Shown in pieces: positions 58,452 to 64,000 of a stretch of DNA of 64,000 nt. The notes under the pieces were generated by a model, which was given only the letters and a program-made list of their open reading frames with translations, was not told where the DNA came from and did not search any database. The stretch is taken from assembly GCA_034440635.1 (NCBI GenBank), contig JAOTON010001674.1, forward strand, positions 310,001 through 374,000, read 5' to 3'. The stretch is from Lepas anatifera. Lineage: Eukaryota > Arthropoda > Thecostraca > Lepadidae. The translations under genes and the position numbers were made by a program. Numbering within the stretch: position 1 is the first letter of the stretch; each line of letters begins with the position of its first letter.

Positions 58452-59521
58452 GGTGAGTAGCGATACCGCCGCCGGAGAGGTATTTTTGCGTAAATAAAAC
58501 ATTATAACTAGCTGAGTCATTGTAGTTGAGACATTGTAAGAAGCATCCACAGCGTCAGCTTCAAGGGTCCCTGGAGTTGCGATGTATTTTTCTGACAGCT
58601 CTTGATACGTGTCAAAATTTGGAAGGAAATCTGGAGGCTTTGTTGTTGATTTGAAGGGACACTGGAGGGTTTGAAGTTTAAATCCTGAGGTTTGTGGTAT
58701 AGGGCATCTGGCAGCACTGATTATTTTTTTCTTCAATAACAGTATTATTTAATGGTTTCATTAGCTGTGCTGCTTCTTAAAATGTACTGCTTCTGATTCT
58801 AATTCTAATTAACTCAAAATGTACGGCCTCTCGTGAGCGTTCGTGTTGGAAAATATCTAGTTGGTTTCTTAATCAAACCTAGGTCAAGTCAATTCAGACT
58901 GAGGGGCCGCTCTTAAACTACTACACACTTTTTTCGGTGTGTTTAGACCCCCGTCTCCTCCCACGTCACGGCACGTCCCGTTATGCCATCTCCCCCCAAG
59001 GGTGACGGAATGCGTGAACAAAAGTTACGACCTCTTCAACAAGTGGCTGAAATCTTCATGGACTTCGGAGGGGACCACTGAGCTCTTTGATAGACTGATT
59101 CTGTCAGGAAAAGAAAAGAAAAATGGAAAACAGGAAAAAACGTGTTTATATGTGTTTTGGATGTTGCGATATAGAAATATAGCGTCGATGGTCAATTTGT
59201 ACTTCAGACATTAGGGGATATCACGGTAGACAAGGTACAGTACGTCTCTTTTTTCACATGAGTGCGGATAATTTACCAAACCACAACTTAACAGTAAAAA
59301 AAAACGCCGGCGAGAGAAGACCACCCCGTGTAATAGCACGTCACCTGTGGTCAACCCCCCTTCCCCACGACACGGCACGTCATGTTTCGGTGGACCCCTA
59401 CCCCTTCGGAGCGTGACGTAATTTATGATTGGCTCCTAAGTAATTGCAAGATGTTTTGTGAAGACTTATGAGTGCCACTTGATCCTGTTTGCCCACCCCA
59501 TCGCCTCCGTCCATTCTCCAG
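58451..59521. other. Intron before laminin exon 6
   Basis: Holds the inverted partner of the GTGCTGCCAGA fragment (about 58590-58716) and short A-rich runs near 59296. No coding signal before the acceptor at 59521/59522. Confidence 0.45.
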
Positions 59522-59791
59522 GTCATCACCGACTCAGCTCTCTCTCGTGAAGCCTTAGAGAGGGCCAACAAGGCCAAGAGCAGTGCTGCCGATGCCTCGG
59601 CGCAGGTGGACGCGGCGCACAAGCAGGTGCGCCAAATTCTGGCTGCGTTGGCTGCGGCCGGCGACGTCGACTTGGTTGGACTGGATGCCCTGGAGGAGCG
59701 TCTGCTGGCCGCTGAGGCCGCACTGAGCGACGCCCAACTGGAGCTGCGACTGGAGGAGCTGCGCTCCAGCAGGACCCAGATCAATCAGATG
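59522..59791 (+). CDS. LAMC1-like: Laminin gamma coiled-coil exon 6 of window
   Basis: Encodes 90 residues (270 bp), phase 0 to phase 0: VITDSALSREALERANKAKSS... through GDVDLVGLDALEERL... to RSSRTQINQM. It corresponds to gamma-1 'INARKAKNS...DTVDLNKLNEIEGTL...' near the C-terminal end of the coiled coil. Acceptor CTCCAG|GTCATC, with a reasonable pyrimidine-rich stretch; donor ATG|GTGAGT is a strong consensus. The next expected exon (C-terminal tail with a conserved cysteine and the integrin-relevant glutamate known in vertebrate gamma-1) was not found in the remaining 4.2 kb. Confidence 0.9.
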
Positions 59792-60539
59792 GTGAGTGGC
59801 CGCTGGCTCCGACCAGCCAGGCGATGGGCATTGGGCAGGCTGGCACAGGCTATAGGCGTGGCCGTTTGCAAGAGCCAAGTTGTCCTGATCTCGTATTTGA
59901 ATCAACAGCTTGTATCAGCCCATTGCGTGTCCGTTCATATCAGTGAGGAGTGTGGTGTCACGTGGAGGAAGAGTGTGGTATAGAGTTCGTGGCTGCATTC
60001 CATCCATGAAAGAGTGTCTTGATCTACCTTCACGTCGTTTCCCATCAAACTCTGAAACAAAATGTGTGTATTGTCATACTAACTGCCGTTAGATTTTCCC
60101 AGGAAGCTCCTACACATGCGTCAATTCGGCTGGCACGTGAAGAAATGACGAAATGAGTCGCTGAGTTTACTCGTTGAGAATGTTCTGTTTTTTTATCGGA
60201 TATTTGAATATTTTCGTGGGCGTTGAGAGCAGAGGGATGGGAGAGGCATTCCCCAGGTCGCCGAGCAGGAGAGACGCCCCTCCCCAAAAAACTATCTTAA
60301 ACGAGGGCTTGTGCCCTGCTATGCTTACTGATTCTAATAGGAAATAAAATCACCGTCCTCTCATCCACTCATAGTACCCAGTTCTCTTTAATGTCTCGAG
60401 TCGTTCAGTAAGACATGTCAAATGGGCGAATTTCTCGGAACCTGTTTGCTTTACATCATGGTTTGAAGCAGTTATAGCACAGTTTGTGCACTATTGCACA
60501 AGCACAAAAACTCAGCTAAAACTGGGGCACAAAACTAAT
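59792..60539. other. Intron after laminin exon 6, no feature seen
   Basis: No further laminin exon or repeat boundary recognised. Confidence 0.5.
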
Positions 60540-60667
60540 AGTGCTACCTGAAAAAATGCGTGAGAAAATAATAAAATGAATAATGAACAAATTTAATTCA
60601 CCTCTTCGTGTTCTGAAACCACCCATACCAAGAAGCGATGAAACTTTCATTGGCATCAGTGCGTGCA

Positions 60668-62230
60668 TCACGTTTCCAGCGCGGACCGAGGGCTGCAGCG
60701 GCGGGGTGTGGTGCATGGCGTCACTACCGGCACCGGCGGCGACCAGCACTCCTTGCCGCTGTTCTGGGAGTCGCCGTATATGTGGGGAGACTGACTAGGG
60801 CGCAGTTCACGCGCTTCAGCTGCCGCCTCGGAGGACAGAGGATCATGGAGACGAAAGTCAGGCTGCGGCTGTGCAGAAGGCTGCTGCAGGCAGGCTGCGT
60901 ACTCTGAATTTCGGCCGCAGGAGCCCCGAATCATATCTCCGTCATTGTTCTCGTTGTGGAAAGTGTGTTGTTGCACCTTCACCGGCTTGAGGTACCTAGC
61001 CAACTCTGGATCCGCCATCGGGTCCCGACTAGGGCCTGTTTCCTCCAGAAACTGTTCCGTTGCATGTTCAGTTTCTGTTTTCGGGGACCTGCCTGCCATA
61101 TCCTTAAATACTAAACGGTATTTTGCTAGTCGGCTCGCGGGGTTGTCAGGTTTTCTTGCAGTGGCCACATGGTTTCTGTTGGCTCCCCTGGAGCTGCTAT
61201 GAAACGACCAATACTTTTTTATTTTGCGAGATGGCCTAGAAACGCTTGAACAGGTTGGCATCTGCGTGTTCGGTGCACCCTTCGTTTGGTTCTCCTGAAC
61301 CTGCACTGGCCTGGTGTGCTCTGGTTTTCCTGGCAATGCAGTGGAATGCAGTGTGAGGATAATTGGGACGGCGTTCCCGCAAACAATGGTCCAAGAAAAC
61401 CGTTGGAGCAGCCATTCAGTTTCGCGGCGGTCACCATAGACAACTGCGAGGCGAGAACCTAGCTCACGGATGAAGGCCTTGGTGGTTAGACCGCAGGCTC
61501 CACCTGTTTCAAATGCAACTGGATGAAACTGGAATCGTTGCATTAGATCCGCATATTTTTTCCTTTTCATCTCTTCGGCTTCTTCTGCCACGGCTCCTGC
61601 TGATGTTGCTGCCTGCCCGATATTTGTTGCGGCGCACGTATTTACACAAGCTGCATCCCACGCCAGGCTCTTCCCCGGGAGAATGGGAACACGGTCATAC
61701 CGTCTGGCCTTTTACCATCCCCGCGATCCAGGCCAGGATTTTCCAGGATGGATGGAAGACCTGCAGTCTGTAGGGATCGTCTTATGATGTCATTGAGGGC
61801 TGCATGACGGGGAAGGCGGCCTGCGCTGAGGCGACATGTGAGGGCGTGGTAGCCTTTGGTGTCAGCCGTAGAGCCGCAACGACATTGGTGAGGGATGCAC
61901 ACATCTGCACCAACGCGTAGCGCTGTCGCAGTTCACAGTGTGGCATCGTCAAGGAGCGTGCCAAGGCTGGATGAGGGGATAGCGCGCAGCCAGGCCCCGC
62001 TCTCAGAGGTGCGGGTGCTCAAGAGGCGGGCTCGGGTGAACTGGTTTGCGCCAAGAGGGTTTTGGAATGCTTGTTCAGAAAATATTCCATCCCAGTGTTT
62101 TTGCCTACTCCTCGCGTTCTCCTCAGGAACATCTGCCCCGTTCGCATTTTGCTCCCATTCTTCTAGAGCTGTCCCGTATTCCTGCACGGATATCTGTGCT
62201 AAACGTTCAGGAAGCAAAACCGATATCAAA
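60668..62230 (-). pseudogene. Mobile-element protein with zinc-knuckle and RPDG region, decayed
   Basis: Read from 62230 downward: GAWLRAIPSSSLGTLLDDATL, an in-frame TGA (about 61940), then RVGADVCIPHQCRCG...GYHALTC (Cys/His zinc-binding pattern), SAGRLPRHAALNDIIRR, GLDRGDGKRPDGMTVFPFSRG. After a frameshift near 61660, LAWDAACVNT, VAEEAEEMKRKKYADLMQRFQFHPVAFETGG and AFIRELGSRLAVVYGD follow. This order (Cys/His motif, RPDG, WD, then an ET-containing strand) is familiar from uncharacterised retroelement-associated proteins of aquatic invertebrates and is compatible with a PD-(D/E)XK-like nuclease fold; that assignment is inference. From about 61350 down to 60668 the frame stays open, but its content (Ser/Pro/Gln-rich) is not recognised. 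A stop and a frameshift make it non-functional. Confidence 0.6.
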
Positions 62231-62334
62231 CGGCGGCAGCCATGTATGGATGCAAGAAAGCTGGAGAGGGCGACTTCTTCTGTTCGGTGAAGACCAAGTT
62301 CACCGCAGCGTGTTGGGAGCAGACTTGTTGATGA

Positions 62335-62515
62335 CTCAAATTTTTTAGTCGACTCAACTCTGACTCACAGCTTAAAGCCTGACTGTGATTCTGACTCGAC
62401 TCACTGTGTTGAAAATGGTGAACCGACTCAACTCAACTCAATCCGAAGTGAGTCGACTCAACTCTGACTCAAATAAACATTGGGTCAGAGTCGACCCGAC
62501 TCGAATGGTGGACAG
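62335..62515. repeat. GACTCAACTC satellite-like patch
   Basis: About 180 bases dominated by irregular repeats of GTCGACTCAACTCTGACTCA, GACTCGACTC and complements (GAGTCGACCC). Several TGACTCA heptamers, equal to AP-1-type sites, occur by virtue of the repeat. Confidence 0.75.
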
Positions 62516-64000
62516 TATGTGCACAAAAATGCACATTTTTTCATAGTACACATTCCAGTACGTTTATTCATGGGATCAACTATTTATAACCACAATTTCT
62601 TTCCATAAATGTCAATTGCAATGCATTACTTTGACATATATATGTCTGCATACGAATGAAGTAAGGTGCTAAATGCAAAATGTGAGTTGATGAAGGGCCG
62701 AGGGCTTTTCATTTTAAATGTATGTCCTTCCTGACTATTTATAATTGAGGCAATAAGCGAGGCTTTAAACACAAGAACAGGACTAAAGGTTTGAAAATTT
62801 GTCATTTTGAGTGGCAATTCCTGTCCCAGTGCATTCTGAGCAATCCTGTAACAAATTAAGCTTCGAAATAAATACTAACCCGAGTCGGATCGAACCGACC
62901 CTGTGCACCACCTCAATAAAAAACAAACAATGAACGATCGCGTCGTCATCCTCCCGAAAAACTTTAGTGAATACTGCAGATGGCGCACTAAAGACATTTA
63001 GCGACCCTAACCTCCGATGACACAAAATATGACAATGAATAGCACTTTAAAAGTCACGTGACTTACAAAAACTAAGAAAATTATTTTTCCCTCAGGCTAC
63101 AATCAGGCTACAAAATAAAGAAAAGCTAACATATTATGGCGCACAATGATGGTTTTGTGACGAGTGGCGCGCGTGGGCTGCAGGGGTGCTGTACCCTTCA
63201 ACAGCAAGCGCAGATCACCGGATGTGACGTCAACCCTCGTAGCATATAACATGGGAAAATTTAATCATTATTTGTCAAGCTTTTGTAAAAAGACCAAGAA
63301 TCGAACACGAAATGCTTATTTTTGCATTTGGAATAAACTCAATTACCGTGTATTCCCATAAATTCGTAAGCAGGTTGAACGTACCTTTAAGTAAAGGTAT
63401 CTTGGGGTGCTGCAGTCATAGGGTGGTATGTTGTGCAATGGGCGGACGGTAAATGGTAATAGTAATCAACATAATTTAAGAGTGGTGGTTTGTGAGAGAC
63501 TTCATGTGTAGGGATGCCAGGGATAGGACTAAGTTTTAATTTCCGTATACGAGGACAGTAGGTACAGTGCTGTGTCGTCAGTGTTGATATTATCTACCAG
63601 GTGATGTCCTCAAACCATGACCAATCAAGAAAGTACTTGTAAAACAGCTAATTGAGCCTTTCGTTTCCGTTCTGACCATTTCAGGCTTATGTGCAAAACA
63701 AGATTTGGTATCCTCTATCTGGCGCTTATGTTATTAGTTTTTGTTGTTTTCAGTCAATCAAAGCAAGAAAATAGAAAATATAGATGTGGCTCCCTAAGAG
63801 TGAATTATTGCATTATTATCAGCTTAGGACTTTGTCTGGTGTGAACCCTCAAGTAAAAAGTCTGAATGTGTGCCAATTGATTTTTCTGTATGATTTTGCA
63901 TGCCATTGCTAAGATCAAATGGAAGTAACTATCAATTGTGTGGTTTTGAAACTGTATATTTTACACAACTTATTGTTGTTAATGACTGATCCCAGGATGA
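62516..64000. other. Intron sequence to window end, no feature seen
   Basis: AT-rich sequence without recognised repeat or exon. The expected final laminin gamma exon was searched for by eye (Cys-containing C-terminal tail after a phase-0 acceptor) and not found. Confidence 0.45.

Larger units (their letters stand above)
15542..59791 (+). other. Laminin gamma chain gene, partial (six coiled-coil exons)
   Basis: Gene-level entry. Six exons with GT-AG boundaries, all in phase 0, together encode 344 residues that are rich in Ala, Glu, Gln, Leu and Arg and contain no cysteine or tryptophan. This is the pattern of the long laminin coiled coil that assembles alpha, beta and gamma chains into the basement-membrane trimer. 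Compared from memory with vertebrate laminin gamma-1, the exons run in order without internal gaps except about one residue in the first exon; anchors include ADADQLL, REEAEQAL, a VDL segment and NKAK. Introns inside the window are 13,998, 14,251, 887, 6,809 and 7,273 bp. The N-terminal LN/LE domains lie upstream. No exon for the short C-terminal tail was found before base 64000. Gamma rather than beta is inferred from the alignment; no database search was possible. Confidence 0.88.

Noticed and set aside
59792..64000. Last laminin gamma exon
   Set aside because: No phase-0 acceptor followed by a short coiled-coil end and a Cys-containing tail could be found; it probably lies beyond the window.

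Overview
The window is eukaryotic and reads as one long stretch of intron-rich invertebrate DNA, most likely arthropod or a related protostome. The evidence is short, GC-rich exons with GT-AG boundaries, introns of 0.9 to over 14 kb, and a dense mix of CR1-, I/Jockey- and Tx1-like LINEs, hAT-, piggyBac- and mariner-like non-autonomous DNA transposons, a tRNA-derived SINE and many microsatellites. No bacterial, viral-genome, rRNA or CRISPR feature was seen. The species cannot be fixed from the sequence alone.

The only host gene recognised is on the + strand: six consecutive exons (15542-15736, 29735-29902, 44154-44279, 45167-45301, 52111-52248, 59522-59791) encoding 344 residues of the C-terminal coiled coil of a laminin gamma (LAMC1/LanB2-type) chain. 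All junctions are phase 0. The exons follow the vertebrate gamma-1 coiled coil as I remember it almost without gaps, so no exon is missing inside the window. Earlier exons lie upstream of base 1, and the last exon (C-terminal tail) probably lies beyond base 64000. The coding part is only about 1.6% of the window.

Layout. 0-15.5 kb (upstream intron): a mariner-like MITE, a 0.56-kb repeat family (copy A), a 5'-truncated CR1-like LINE (minus), a ~4-kb transposon with long terminal inverted repeats and a broken unknown ORF, then a 2.8-kb hAT-like element nested in repeat copy D, and a (TG)n plus minisatellite block ending exactly at the first exon. 15.7-29.7 kb: three TTAA-flanked piggyBac-like MITEs, two related hAT-like MITEs, and an inverted partial copy of the nested composite. 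29.9-44.1 kb: a 1.85-kb minisatellite starting at the exon donor, foldback palindromes, I-like and CR1-like LINE remnants, and a 5'-complete but 3'-truncated Jockey/I-like LINE. 45.3-52.1 kb: a 3.85-kb giant palindrome with a SINE in each arm, a retropepsin remnant and two minisatellites. 52.2-64 kb: LINE 5' fragment (minus), Tx1-like LINE fragment (plus), last coiled-coil exon, and a decayed mobile-element protein with a zinc-knuckle/RPDG region (minus).

Most striking: (i) tandem arrays lie directly at exon boundaries of four of the six laminin exons, and one array carries 12 copies of the exon's own 3' splice site and first codons; (ii) the 5.3-9.3 kb long-TIR transposon with an unrecognised ORF; (iii) several transposon families with different ends share dense AGGTCA/TGACCT hexamers; (iv) the 3.85-kb palindrome.
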